Positions 36,417 through 46,761 of a stretch of DNA of 64,000 nt are shown piece by piece. The stretch's first letter is position 1; each line of letters starts with the position of its first letter. The DNA is from Croceifilum oryzae (GTDB lineage: Bacteria > Bacillota > Bacilli > Thermoactinomycetales > Thermoactinomycetaceae): NCBI RefSeq assembly GCF_030814315.1, contig NZ_JAUSUV010000002.1, positions 1 through 64,000 of the forward strand, given 5' to 3'. The position numbers and the translations under genes are program-made. Under the pieces are notes generated by a model, which worked only from the letters and a program-made list of their open reading frames with translations, did not search any database and was not told the DNA's origin.

Positions 36417-39400
36417 ATGGTAGATATTCAGAGTATGTATCCGTTATCACCAATGCAGCAAGGCATGTATTTTCATGCCTTGCTAGATCCAGAGTCAACT
36501 GCCTATTTTGAACAAACAATCTTTACCATCACGGGTGAGTTCGATGCCAAATGCTTCGCTGATAGCTTTCAACAATTAGTGGATCGCCACGATATTTTAC
36601 GAACGATTTTTATTCAAGAAGGAACGGAGGAACCTGTTCAGGTTGTGCTACAGGGATTACATGCGCCAGCAGAAATCAAAGACATAACAGAGTTAAGTGA
36701 AGATGAGCAAAATGAATTTCTTAATCAATGGATATATGAAGATCGAAAGAAAGGATTTAAGCTCTCAGAGGAATGTTTGACACGTCTCATGATTTTTCAA
36801 ACAACCCCAGATCAATATAGAGTGATTTGGAGTTGTCATCATCTCTTAATCGATGGATGGTGTACTCCAATCTTGCTGAAAGAATGGATCGAGATCTATG
36901 ATGCACTAAGAGAGAATCGGAGTGCGAATCTATCTTCAACCGTTCCGTATCAATTATACATTGAGTGGTTGGAACAACAGGATCAAGAAGAATCTCTCGC
37001 GTTTTGGAAAAACTCCTTAGCCGGATATAACGAACAAGTCGATTTACCTCAGCGATCGAGTTGGGAGGAAGCGAGTCAATCCTCATTTAAAGAAATCACT
37101 TTGGTTTTAGATGAAGCTACCACCAAGCAACTAGATATGTTATCTAAATCTCAACAAGTGACGCTAAATACAGCATTGCAAGGGATTTGGGGGATTTTAT
37201 TAGGTAAATACAATCAATCGCAAGATGTGGTTTTTGGCAATGTCGTTTCTGGGAGACCTTCCGAAATCCCTGGAGTCGAAAATATAGTCGGTCTATTTAT
37301 TAATACGATTCCCTTACGTGTTCAATGGGAGAAAGAGCAAAACGTTCTCAATTTTCTCCAGTCATTACAAAAGCATGCCATTCAGTCCCAAGGCTATGAA
37401 TACTGTTCACTTGCAAATATTCAAACGCAAAGTGAATTAAAACAAGAGTTAATTCAGCATTTGTGGGTGTTTGAAAATTACCCGATGGAGTTAGGAGATA
37501 AGGCGACTGCGAATAGTCTTACGATCAAGGATGTGGTTGCATTTGAAGAAACCAACTATCATTTAAATCTGATCGTGTTACCTGGTTCGCAATTGCGTAT
37601 TCACTTTAAGTTTAATGAAAACAAGTATGATCCGCTCATGATTGAACAAGTAAAAAAGCATCTGCAAGCCCTCATCCATGCTGTTTTACAAAATCCTGAC
37701 CAACCCATATCGCAACTTGACTTCTTAACAGAAGCTGACAAAAAGCAACTACTGGTCGATTTTAATGCGACAAAAAGCTTATTTCCAAAGGATAAAACGA
37801 TTCCACAATTGTTTGAAGAGCAAGTAGTGCAAATGCCTGATCAGGTCGCAGTGGTTTGTAAAGATCAAAATTTGACTTTTTATGAGTTGAATCAACAAGC
37901 AGAAAAAGTCGCTTATCTCCTAGCTGAAAGAGGAGTTGGAGCGAATCAGATTATTGGTTTATTGGTACCTCCTTCGATCGAAATGATGATTGGCTTGGTA
38001 GGGATTTTAAAATCTGGGGCGGCATTTTTACCTATTGATCCGGATACTCCGATGGATCGCATAGAGTATATGGTTCAGAATAGCGCTGTCAAACAAATTT
38101 TAACAATCGCTGATTTTTATAATCGGATCCCTGATACGGTTGAAAAGATCGACCTAAACAAACTTTGGTTGGAACAATCTTCTAATGATCATGCATGCGC
38201 ATTAAAAATAGGAGAATCAAGTGATCTTGCCTATGTGATTTATACTTCGGGCACGACAGGTTTGCCGAAGGGAGTACAAGTGACTCACCGCAATGTGATG
38301 AATTATATAGCATCTGTGGCGACTCAAACATCTGTTTCATCCGCTGATAAAAGCATGCTTTTGTCTTCATATGCTTTTGATTTGGGCTATACTCCTATTT
38401 TTCTAACGTTGCTTTCTGGTAGTCAATTATATCTTGTTTCAAGAGAAGAATATGCGGAACCAGAAATTCTTTTGGAATATATACGACAGTCAAAAATCAC
38501 ATTAATCAAGTTAACTCCATCTTTGTTCAGTATGATGGTTGGAAGTGTTTCGTTTGCTAAAAACAATCCGTGTGAAAGCATTCGGCAAATTATATTAGGT
38601 GGAGAGGAAATTAAATATTCGGATGTCATTTCCTATTTTAAGCAAAATCCGTCTGTTCATATTATGGATGAGTATGGTCCCACAGAAACAACGATTGGTT
38701 GTATTTCGTCCATGCTCGCTCATAATCAGATTCCAAATATGCAAGCGCTTCCAAATATAGGTCGACCGATTGCCAATACACAAGTGTTTATTATGAATGA
38801 AGATAATGGTCTTCTTCCAATTGGTGTAGCAGGTCAGTTGTGTATTGGAGGGGAAGGGATCTCAGCAGGCTATCAAAATTTGCCAGAGCTGACTTCTGAG
38901 AAGTTTGTTGCCAATCCATTTTTTCCAGATGAACGTATCTATAAAACAGGGGATTTAGCTCGTTGGTTGCCGGATGGAACCATTGAATACTTGGGAAGAA
39001 TGGACAATCAAGTAAAAATCCGCGGATATCGAATCGAACTTGGTGAGGTCGAATCACAGTTATTACAGATTTCCTTTATAAAAGAGGCTGTCGTGATCGC
39101 GAGTACCATGGATGATGGTCACAAGGCACTTTGTGCTTATATTGTAACGGAGCAGGAGTTGGTTACGTCTGAACTAAAAGCATCATTAGCGAAAACGTTA
39201 CCGAACTATATGATTCCGAACTATTTTATCAAGATCAAGAATATCCCATTAACAGCAAATGGGAAAGTGGATAAAAAGGCATTGCCACAACATGATGTTT
39301 TCAATGAGACAGGAGTAGAATTTGTTGCTCCAAGAACTGAACTTGAAGGCAATCTTGTTCAAATTTGGCAAGATGTATTAGGTGTTAGGAAGATTAGTGT

Positions 39401-42400
39401 TTATGCTGATTTTTTTGAGCTTGGCGGGCATTCTTTAAAAGCCACCACGCTGGTAGCTAAAATTCATCAGGTTTTAAATCAAATGATCCCACTCCGCTAT
39501 GTATTTACGTACCCAACCATTGCCGCAATGGCATGTGAGTTGGAACGACTGGAGGAGAAGGCATTTACAGCTATTTCACCTGTAGAGCAAAGTGATCATT
39601 ATCCGGTATCTTCAGCCCAAAAAAGGATTTATCTCGTACAACATTTGCAAGATACGAATACCAGCTACAATATGCCATGGGCTATTAAGATCGAAGGTCC
39701 TTTGCAAAAAGATCGATTTAAAAAGGCTTGGAAAGCTGTGATCGAACGTCATGAAATGCTCCGAACCTCTTTTGCGATGGAAAAAGGGGAGATTGTACAA
39801 CGCATTCACGATGAAATGCCCTTTGAAGTCGAGGAATCGGAATTAAACGGAGCCGAGATCGATTCGTGTATGCGTTCTTTTATACGTCCATTCGATCTTG
39901 GACAAGCTCCGCTTATACGAGTGGGTCTCGTTAACTTGGGAAGCAATGGCTACGTCATGTTATGCGATATGCATCATATTATTGCAGATGGCGTTTCACT
40001 TGAAATTCTGCTAGAAGAATGGATGATCTTTTATACGGAAGGTACTCTACCAGAACAACGTATTCAATATAAAGATTTTGCGGCTTGGCAAAATTCATCT
40101 TTCAATAGTGAAGAGTATCAAGCTAGACAGGAATTTTGGTTGAACCAATTCCAAACCATCCCGCCGGTATTATCACTGCCGACTGATTATACCCGGTCAG
40201 CCGTACAAAGCTTTGGTGGCGATCGCTTCCATCTCACATTAGATTCTGGACTGACTGAAAAATTATACCGTCTCGCTAGAGAAACAGGAACGACATTATA
40301 CATGGTTTTGCTTGCCTCGTATCAAGTGTTGCTTCACAAATATACAGGGCAAGAAGACATCGTCGTAGGAACGCCTACTGCAGGTAGACCACATGCGGAA
40401 GTTGAGTCGATGATTGGAATGTTTGTTAATATGTTGGCGATGAGGAACTATCCAGAGGGACAAAAAACACTCCGTCTCTTTTTGGAAGAAGTGAAGCACA
40501 ATGCCCTCAAAGCCTATGAAAATCAAGACTATCCGTTTGAACAACTAGTGGAACAATTAGAGATCCAACGGGAACTAAGCCGTCACCCATTGTTTGATAC
40601 CCTAATGGTCTTACAAAATACGGGAAGTAAAAAATTGGATTTACCGTCTCTTCACTGTACGCCTTTGGATTTCCCATTTGAAATTGCCAAGTTTGATCTC
40701 ACTCTTGAGATTGCAGAGAATGAGAATGAGATTGTCTGTGATTGGGAGTATAGCACTTCTCTATTTAAACGCGAAACGATCGAACGTATGGCGACACACT
40801 GGATAAAAGTGCTACATCAATTCGTCGAAAATGTAGATCAAGAAATTGGTGATGTGGAGTGTTTGTCAGAGGCTGAGAAGCACAGGATCCTAGTTGAATG
40901 GAATGATACGAAAAGCGAGTACCCATATGAGAAAACGATTCAGCAGCTTTTTGAAGAACAGGTAGAGAAAACACCGAACCGTATCGCAATCCAGTTTGGC
41001 AATCAAAAAATTAGCTATCTAGAGCTAAATGAGACGGCTAATCGATGGGCACGAGTATTACGGAAACAAGGTGTAACAAGAGAGAGTCGAGTAGGTTTCA
41101 TCACGGATCGTTCTTCTGAAATGATCATCGGACTTCTTTCTATTCTGAAAGCTGGAGGTAGCTATGTTCCGATTGATCCTAGCTATCCGGAAGATCGAAA
41201 GCAGTATATTTTAGAAGACAGCAAAGCCTCCATTCTCATGGTTCAAGACGTTTCTATGATCCCAGATGGGTATGTAGGGGAAGTTCTGGTATTAGCCGAA
41301 ATGGATCAGATAGATGAAGAGAGTTCAAATCTTGAACCAATCAGTCTAGCTGAAAATGTAGCCTATATCGTTTATACATCGGGATCAACAGGAAAACCAA
41401 AAGGCATTTTAACCACGCATCGAAATATTGTGAAAACCATTTTAAATAATGGTTATATTGACATCCATGAAAGTGATCGCATCTTACAGTTGTCCAACTA
41501 TGCTTTTGATGGGTCGACATTTGATATCTACGGCGCGTTGTTACATGGGGCTGGCTTAGTATTGGCTTCGAAAGAGGTAGCTACCAATCCGGATGCACTA
41601 GCGTCTTTTATCCAAGATGAGAAGATTACGGTCTCCTTTATGACGACTGCTTTATTTAACACACTTGTAGATCTGAACTCGGTATGCCTCTTAGGTGTTA
41701 GAAAGATTCTTTTTGGTGGTGAAAAGGTTTCTGTCAAACATGTGCAAAAGGCACTCGAGGTTTTAGGTGATGGTCGATTGATCCATGTGTATGGACCTAC
41801 TGAGACGACTGTTTTTGCCACCTACTATGTTATCGATCAATCTGTGCTTGAAACAGGAATGGTTCCGATTGGAAAACCATTGAATAATACTCAGGTATAC
41901 GTTTTGGACCAGAATCATGGTGTCCAACCTATAGGGGTTCCAGGTGAGTTATGTATCGCAGGAGATGGGGTTGCTAGTGGCTATCTGAATCGCCCGGAAC
42001 TCACAGCAGCGAGTTTTATCGAAAATCCATTCTCAGAAGGAAAAATGTATCGAACAGGAGATTTGGTCCGTCTTTTACCTGATGGGAATATTGAATATCT
42101 GGAAAGATTGGATCATCAAGTCAAAATTCGTGGATATCGGATTGAGTTAGGAGAAATACAAGAACAATTAATTCAAATTCCAATTGTGAAAGATGCGATT
42201 GCGATAGCCACGGAGATGGAAAATAGTCATCATAAAGAGCTCTGTGCCTATATCGTAGCCAATGAAGAGTTAACAACAGCACAACTAAGGTTTGAATTAG
42301 CAAAATCATTACCTAGCTATATGATCCCTAGTTATTTTGTGCAAATGGATTATCTCCCCCTAACACCAAATGGGAAAGTGGACCGCAAGGCTTTACCTGC

Positions 42401-45400
42401 TCCGACAGGGGAAATGAAGTCTGGATATGATTACGTGGCACCTCGAAATTTATTGGAGGAGATGCTCGTAGATATTTGGCAAGAGGTATTAAAAGTAGAT
42501 CGAGTGGGTGTGGAGGACGATTTTTTTGAATTAGGAGGCCATTCCCTAAAGGCTACTCAGTTGGTAGCCCTCATCTATAAAAAGTTAAACGTAAATATTC
42601 CCATACATCATATTTTCCAAGCTCCTACTATTGATGCATTAGCAAAGATACTAGAGGAAATGGAAAAAGGCACATATACATCTATTTCGAGTGTACCGAA
42701 AATGGAGTATTACCCAGTCTCGTCTGCTCAAAAAAGAATGTATTTGTTACGAGAACTCGAGAAAGAGGCATTAAATTACAATATGCCGTGGGCTTACTTG
42801 CTAGAGGGAGTATTAGACACAGAGAAGATGTTGGAAGCGTGGAAAACTGTGGTCAATCGACATGAAGCACTACGGACTTCGTTTGGTTTGCACAAAGGGG
42901 AAATCGTTCAACTCATCGATGATACGATTTCATTCGAAGTCGAAAGATACCAGATTGAAAGTGAAGCGGAAATTCAGGCAACCATTGATCAATTTATACG
43001 TCCATTCGACCTGAGTAAGGCACCGCTATTAAGAGTAGGTCTAATCAAGGTTTCGGAAAACAAACATGTTTTGATGATGGATATGCACCATATTATTTCA
43101 GATGGGACTTCTGTGGATATTCTGGTAAGAGAGTTAATAAGTTCTTACTCTTCTCAGACATTGGACGAGGTAGGAATTCAGTATAAAGACTATGCGGTAT
43201 GGCAAAACACGTTCCAACAGAGTGAAGCGTTTAAAGCTCAAGAAACGTACTGGAAAGAAATATTCCAGACTATGCCGGAGGCGTTGCAACTCCCAACAGA
43301 TTCCTCCCGTCCTGCAGTACCATCATTTGCTGGAGACCATCATAGCTTTATATTGGATCCAGAACTCAGCTGTAGGCTAAATCAACTCAGCAAAGAAACA
43401 GGAACCTCTTTATATATGTTGTTACTAGCAGCATATAATGTTCTTTTGCACAAATACACGGGTGAATCGGATATCGTTGTGGGCTCCCCGATCGCAGGTA
43501 GATCACATCCTGATGTACAGTCTGTTGTCGGCATGTTTGTAAATACCCTTGCTATGCGAAACCATCCAGAGGGTCATAAGTCGTTTCGAACGTTTTTAAA
43601 TGAAGTGCGAGAAAGCTCTTTAGGTGCTTTTGATAATCAAGATTATCCGTTTGAAAAACTAGTAGAAGGGTTAGATATGACACGAGATTTAAGCCGTCAT
43701 CCTTTGTTTGATACCATGTTTCTGTTTCAAAATATGGATTGGACGGAGTTAGAATTACCTAATCTACAGATTCATCCGTATGACTTGGAATCCCAAATTG
43801 CCAAGCTAGATCTCATGTTAGAGGTAATGGAACAAGGAGAAGAAATCAAATTCCATTGGGAGTACAGTACAGCCTTGTTTAAACCTGAGACGATCATTCG
43901 GATGTCTGAACACTGGAAACACCTGTTACACCAGATCGTGGAGTCTCCTGACCAGCCTATAGCTGAGTTTCGTATGGTTACAGAGCCAGAAGCGCATCAG
44001 TTATTGGTTGAGTTTAATGATACGAGTCAAGATTACCCAGAAGATAAGACGGTTCATCAATTATTTGAAGAACAAGTGATGCGGACACCGGACAATGTGG
44101 CACTTATCTATAAAGAACAGACTTTGACGTATCGAGATGTGAATGTGCGGGCAAATAAGTTAGCTAAGAAATTACAAAGTCTGGGTGTTCGGTCTGAAAG
44201 TCTCGTTGCCATGATGGTTGAGCGATCACCGGAAATGATGATCGGGATCTTAGCCATTTTAAAATCAGGTGGAGCTTATGTTCCAATTGATCCTGATTAT
44301 CCGGAAGATCGTATTCAATACATGTTACAGGATAGTGGTTCGGATATCCTACTTACTCAAAGAAAGCTCGTAGATCTTGTTGATATGCCTCATGTCCTTT
44401 GTATAGATGAAGAGGATAGTTACCAGGATGGGTATGGCTCAGAGAATTTAGACATACATGTAGATCCGAAGCAATTAGCTTATGTAATTTATACTTCAGG
44501 TTCCACAGGAATGCCTAAAGGTGTAATGATTGAACATCAATCGGTTGTCTCCCGTCTACATTGGATGCAAACAGAGTATCCATTAACCGAATCGGATGTT
44601 GTGTTACAAAAAACCTTGTTTTCGTTTGATCTATCCGTTTGGGAGATATTTTCGTGGTTTATGGGAGGATCTAGTCTTTGTTTACTGCCTACGAAGATGG
44701 AAAAAGATCCTGAAATGGTCGTACAAGCGATTGAAAAGTATCGAGTTACCTCCATGTACTTTGTCCCATCCATGTTATCTATCATCCTGCATCATATCGA
44801 TCGCCAGTCACGTAAAGTAGATCTATCCTCCGTGAAGAGAATCTTTACATGTGGCGAGGTATTAAGTGCTGAACAAGTGAAATCGTTCTATCAAACGTTC
44901 CAGTTTGAGCAGGCGAAGCTAATCAATATGTATGGTCCAACGGAAGCAACGGTTAATGTTACCGTCTATGATTGCTATCCGGATGATGAACAAACCATGA
45001 TCCCAATTGGCGTTCCGATTCATAATGCCAAACTATATATTGTGAATGAACATCATCAACCCCAGCCTGTAGGAGTGATAGGAGAATTGTGCATTGGAGG
45101 GATTGGGATTGCTAGAGGGTATCACGGTAAACAGGAGTTAACCGATGAAAAGTTTGTAGCAAATCCATTCTCTAGTGGTGAGAAAATGTATAAAACAGGG
45201 GATTTGGCTCGCTATCTACCAGATGGAAATATGGAGTATATCGGACGGACAGACCATCAAGTAAAAGTACGTGGTTTCCGAATTGAGCTAGGCGAGATAG
45301 AGTCTCAATTATTACAGATCTCAATAGTGAGAGAAGCAGTAGTGATTACTCGACCCAATCTCCAAGGTCAATTAGAGCTTTGTGCGTATTTTGTTGCTGA

Positions 45401-46502
45401 ACAAGAGTGCTCAGTGTCTGATTTAAGAGCGGAGCTATCTCAAGTGTTGCCTCACTATATGGTTCCATCCTACCTTGTACAATTAGAAAACATGCCGCTC
45501 ACACCAAATGGGAAAGTAGATAGAAAAACGCTACCTGCACCTGAAGGACTGCAAAAGACAGCAATGGAGTATATGGCTCCTAGAAATGAGCTTGAGCGGA
45601 AATTAGTTACGATTTGGTCGGAGGTTCTTGGTGTCGAACAAGTGGGAATTGATGATCGTTTCTTTGAAATGGGAGGGAACTCACTCAAAATCTTAGAAGT
45701 CGGATACAGGGTAAACGAGCTTTACCAATCCATGCACTTAAGTATCCCGCTCAGTTTCTTTTATGAGAATCAAACGATTCGTAGCATCTGTCACCAATTA
45801 AGTGAAATGCTCAGTCTCGTTTCGCAACCATCGGTCATGAACTTGCTAAATGCGAAGGGTCAAAAAAATGTATTTGGCTTTCCACCCATATTTGGTTATG
45901 GAATCGTTTATAAGCCCTTAGCAGAACAAATGGATGGAGAAATGAGTCTTTATGTAGCGGATTTTATTGAGTCAGATGATCGGATTGAACGTTATGTAGA
46001 AAGCATTACGGAGATTCAGCCAGCAGGACCGATTACCTTAATGGGTTATTCAGCTGGAGGGAACTTGGCCTTTGAAGTAGCGAAAGCGTTAGAAAAAAGA
46101 GGTCGAGAAGTCTCTCAAATGATTCTTTTAGATTCGATAAGAAAAGAATCTCATTTGGAAGGTAAGAGACTTGAAGAGGAGAATATGGAAGACATAACGA
46201 GAGTAATCGGAGAAACAACGGATCTGTCTATGCTTAGTCAAAAGTATAGAGCTTATGTATCCTACTTTCTATCACTCGTAAATGATGGAAATATTCATGG
46301 AGAAATTCATCAAATCTTAGCTCACGTAGATCCTACTGACACGATGCATGATTTTACATCTTGGTCAACGGCTACGGAACATTATCGTATAAATCAAGGA
46401 TATGGTACTCACTTTGAAATGATGAGTCACCCTAATGTAGAGAAAAATGCCATCTTGTTAAGAGAGATTTTAAAAGAACTGCGTGTACTTGTCGCACATT
46501 AG
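36417..46502 (+). CDS. Non-ribosomal peptide synthetase, three modules plus thioesterase
   Basis: 3361 residues: C-A-T-C-A-T-C-A-T-TE. C1 starts SMYPLSPMQQGMYFHALL with HHLLIDG (141), the form that accepts a D-configured donor, matching the upstream E domain. C2 (HH at 1186) and C3 (HH at 2224) are standard. A-domain YTSG cores are at 609, 1653 and 2692; carrier serines at 1006, 2043 (GGHSLKA) and 3089 (GGNSLK). By-eye pocket codes: A1 D-L-T-K-I-G-E-I-G-K, near the Asn code; A2 D-G-F-M-L-G-V-V-F-K, near Ile-type codes; A3 D-L-W-F-F-C-M-V-N-K, not matched to a known residue. The terminal thioesterase has GYSAGG (Ser3212) and a late GTHFEMM, and could hydrolyse or cyclise the product. ATG 36417 is chosen because GGAGGAG is just upstream; it lies 26 bases after the first NRPS gene, in one operon. 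Confidence 0.95.
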   Translation: MVDIQSMYPLSPMQQGMYFHALLDPESTAYFEQTIFTITGEFDAKCFADSFQQLVDRHDILRTIFIQEGTEEPVQVVLQGLHAPAEIKDITELSEDEQNEFLNQWIYEDRKKGFKLSEECLTRLMIFQTTPDQYRVIWSCHHLLIDGWCTPILLKEWIEIYDALRENRSANLSSTVPYQLYIEWLEQQDQEESLAFWKNSLAGYNEQVDLPQRSSWEEASQSSFKEITLVLDEATTKQLDMLSKSQQVTLNTALQGIWGILLGKYNQSQDVVFGNVVSGRPSEIPGVENIVGLFINTIPLRVQWEKEQNVLNFLQSLQKHAIQSQGYEYCSLANIQTQSELKQELIQHLWVFENYPMELGDKATANSLTIKDVVAFEETNYHLNLIVLPGSQLRIHFKFNENKYDPLMIEQVKKHLQALIHAVLQNPDQPISQLDFLTEADKKQLLVDFNATKSLFPKDKTIPQLFEEQVVQMPDQVAVVCKDQNLTFYELNQQAEKVAYLLAERGVGANQIIGLLVPPSIEMMIGLVGILKSGAAFLPIDPDTPMDRIEYMVQNSAVKQILTIADFYNRIPDTVEKIDLNKLWLEQSSNDHACALKIGESSDLAYVIYTSGTTGLPKGVQVTHRNVMNYIASVATQTSVSSADKSMLLSSYAFDLGYTPIFLTLLSGSQLYLVSREEYAEPEILLEYIRQSKITLIKLTPSLFSMMVGSVSFAKNNPCESIRQIILGGEEIKYSDVISYFKQNPSVHIMDEYGPTETTIGCISSMLAHNQIPNMQALPNIGRPIANTQVFIMNEDNGLLPIGVAGQLCIGGEGISAGYQNLPELTSEKFVANPFFPDERIYKTGDLARWLPDGTIEYLGRMDNQVKIRGYRIELGEVESQLLQISFIKEAVVIASTMDDGHKALCAYIVTEQELVTSELKASLAKTLPNYMIPNYFIKIKNIPLTANGKVDKKALPQHDVFNETGVEFVAPRTELEGNLVQIWQDVLGVRKISVYADFFELGGHSLKATTLVAKIHQVLNQMIPLRYVFTYPTIAAMACELERLEEKAFTAISPVEQSDHYPVSSAQKRIYLVQHLQDTNTSYNMPWAIKIEGPLQKDRFKKAWKAVIERHEMLRTSFAMEKGEIVQRIHDEMPFEVEESELNGAEIDSCMRSFIRPFDLGQAPLIRVGLVNLGSNGYVMLCDMHHIIADGVSLEILLEEWMIFYTEGTLPEQRIQYKDFAAWQNSSFNSEEYQARQEFWLNQFQTIPPVLSLPTDYTRSAVQSFGGDRFHLTLDSGLTEKLYRLARETGTTLYMVLLASYQVLLHKYTGQEDIVVGTPTAGRPHAEVESMIGMFVNMLAMRNYPEGQKTLRLFLEEVKHNALKAYENQDYPFEQLVEQLEIQRELSRHPLFDTLMVLQNTGSKKLDLPSLHCTPLDFPFEIAKFDLTLEIAENENEIVCDWEYSTSLFKRETIERMATHWIKVLHQFVENVDQEIGDVECLSEAEKHRILVEWNDTKSEYPYEKTIQQLFEEQVEKTPNRIAIQFGNQKISYLELNETANRWARVLRKQGVTRESRVGFITDRSSEMIIGLLSILKAGGSYVPIDPSYPEDRKQYILEDSKASILMVQDVSMIPDGYVGEVLVLAEMDQIDEESSNLEPISLAENVAYIVYTSGSTGKPKGILTTHRNIVKTILNNGYIDIHESDRILQLSNYAFDGSTFDIYGALLHGAGLVLASKEVATNPDALASFIQDEKITVSFMTTALFNTLVDLNSVCLLGVRKILFGGEKVSVKHVQKALEVLGDGRLIHVYGPTETTVFATYYVIDQSVLETGMVPIGKPLNNTQVYVLDQNHGVQPIGVPGELCIAGDGVASGYLNRPELTAASFIENPFSEGKMYRTGDLVRLLPDGNIEYLERLDHQVKIRGYRIELGEIQEQLIQIPIVKDAIAIATEMENSHHKELCAYIVANEELTTAQLRFELAKSLPSYMIPSYFVQMDYLPLTPNGKVDRKALPAPTGEMKSGYDYVAPRNLLEEMLVDIWQEVLKVDRVGVEDDFFELGGHSLKATQLVALIYKKLNVNIPIHHIFQAPTIDALAKILEEMEKGTYTSISSVPKMEYYPVSSAQKRMYLLRELEKEALNYNMPWAYLLEGVLDTEKMLEAWKTVVNRHEALRTSFGLHKGEIVQLIDDTISFEVERYQIESEAEIQATIDQFIRPFDLSKAPLLRVGLIKVSENKHVLMMDMHHIISDGTSVDILVRELISSYSSQTLDEVGIQYKDYAVWQNTFQQSEAFKAQETYWKEIFQTMPEALQLPTDSSRPAVPSFAGDHHSFILDPELSCRLNQLSKETGTSLYMLLLAAYNVLLHKYTGESDIVVGSPIAGRSHPDVQSVVGMFVNTLAMRNHPEGHKSFRTFLNEVRESSLGAFDNQDYPFEKLVEGLDMTRDLSRHPLFDTMFLFQNMDWTELELPNLQIHPYDLESQIAKLDLMLEVMEQGEEIKFHWEYSTALFKPETIIRMSEHWKHLLHQIVESPDQPIAEFRMVTEPEAHQLLVEFNDTSQDYPEDKTVHQLFEEQVMRTPDNVALIYKEQTLTYRDVNVRANKLAKKLQSLGVRSESLVAMMVERSPEMMIGILAILKSGGAYVPIDPDYPEDRIQYMLQDSGSDILLTQRKLVDLVDMPHVLCIDEEDSYQDGYGSENLDIHVDPKQLAYVIYTSGSTGMPKGVMIEHQSVVSRLHWMQTEYPLTESDVVLQKTLFSFDLSVWEIFSWFMGGSSLCLLPTKMEKDPEMVVQAIEKYRVTSMYFVPSMLSIILHHIDRQSRKVDLSSVKRIFTCGEVLSAEQVKSFYQTFQFEQAKLINMYGPTEATVNVTVYDCYPDDEQTMIPIGVPIHNAKLYIVNEHHQPQPVGVIGELCIGGIGIARGYHGKQELTDEKFVANPFSSGEKMYKTGDLARYLPDGNMEYIGRTDHQVKVRGFRIELGEIESQLLQISIVREAVVITRPNLQGQLELCAYFVAEQECSVSDLRAELSQVLPHYMVPSYLVQLENMPLTPNGKVDRKTLPAPEGLQKTAMEYMAPRNELERKLVTIWSEVLGVEQVGIDDRFFEMGGNSLKILEVGYRVNELYQSMHLSIPLSFFYENQTIRSICHQLSEMLSLVSQPSVMNLLNAKGQKNVFGFPPIFGYGIVYKPLAEQMDGEMSLYVADFIESDDRIERYVESITEIQPAGPITLMGYSAGGNLAFEVAKALEKRGREVSQMILLDSIRKESHLEGKRLEEENMEDITRVIGETTDLSMLSQKYRAYVSYFLSLVNDGNIHGEIHQILAHVDPTDTMHDFTSWSTATEHYRINQGYGTHFEMMSHPNVEKNAILLREILKELRVLVAH

Positions 46503-46559
46503 AATGGATGTAACAATGAATGGCAGTATGAAGGTGCAAGAGAAACGATAATTTCCTAA

Positions 46560-46600
46560 AAAAATCATGACCACCCGTTCAATGGGTGGTCATGATTTTT
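46560..46600 (+). terminator. Terminator of the NRPS operon
   Basis: AAAAATCATGACCACCC (46560-46576) pairs perfectly with GGGTGGTCATGATTTTT (46584-46600): 17-bp stem with a T-run. It closes the operon, so the cluster proper has two genes. The stretch 46601-46761 shows no other gene. Confidence 0.92.
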
Positions 46601-46761
46601 TCCAACAATAGAAAAGGTTGAATAACATTGACCCAAATCCCCACATTTTGACCAAGCACGAATGTAGTGGGTTTATGTTAAGATGGATCTTGATATTCCG
46701 CACTAGAATTAGCTTATTTATACTATAGAAACTGCTCTATTTAACAGAAAGGATGATTGGG

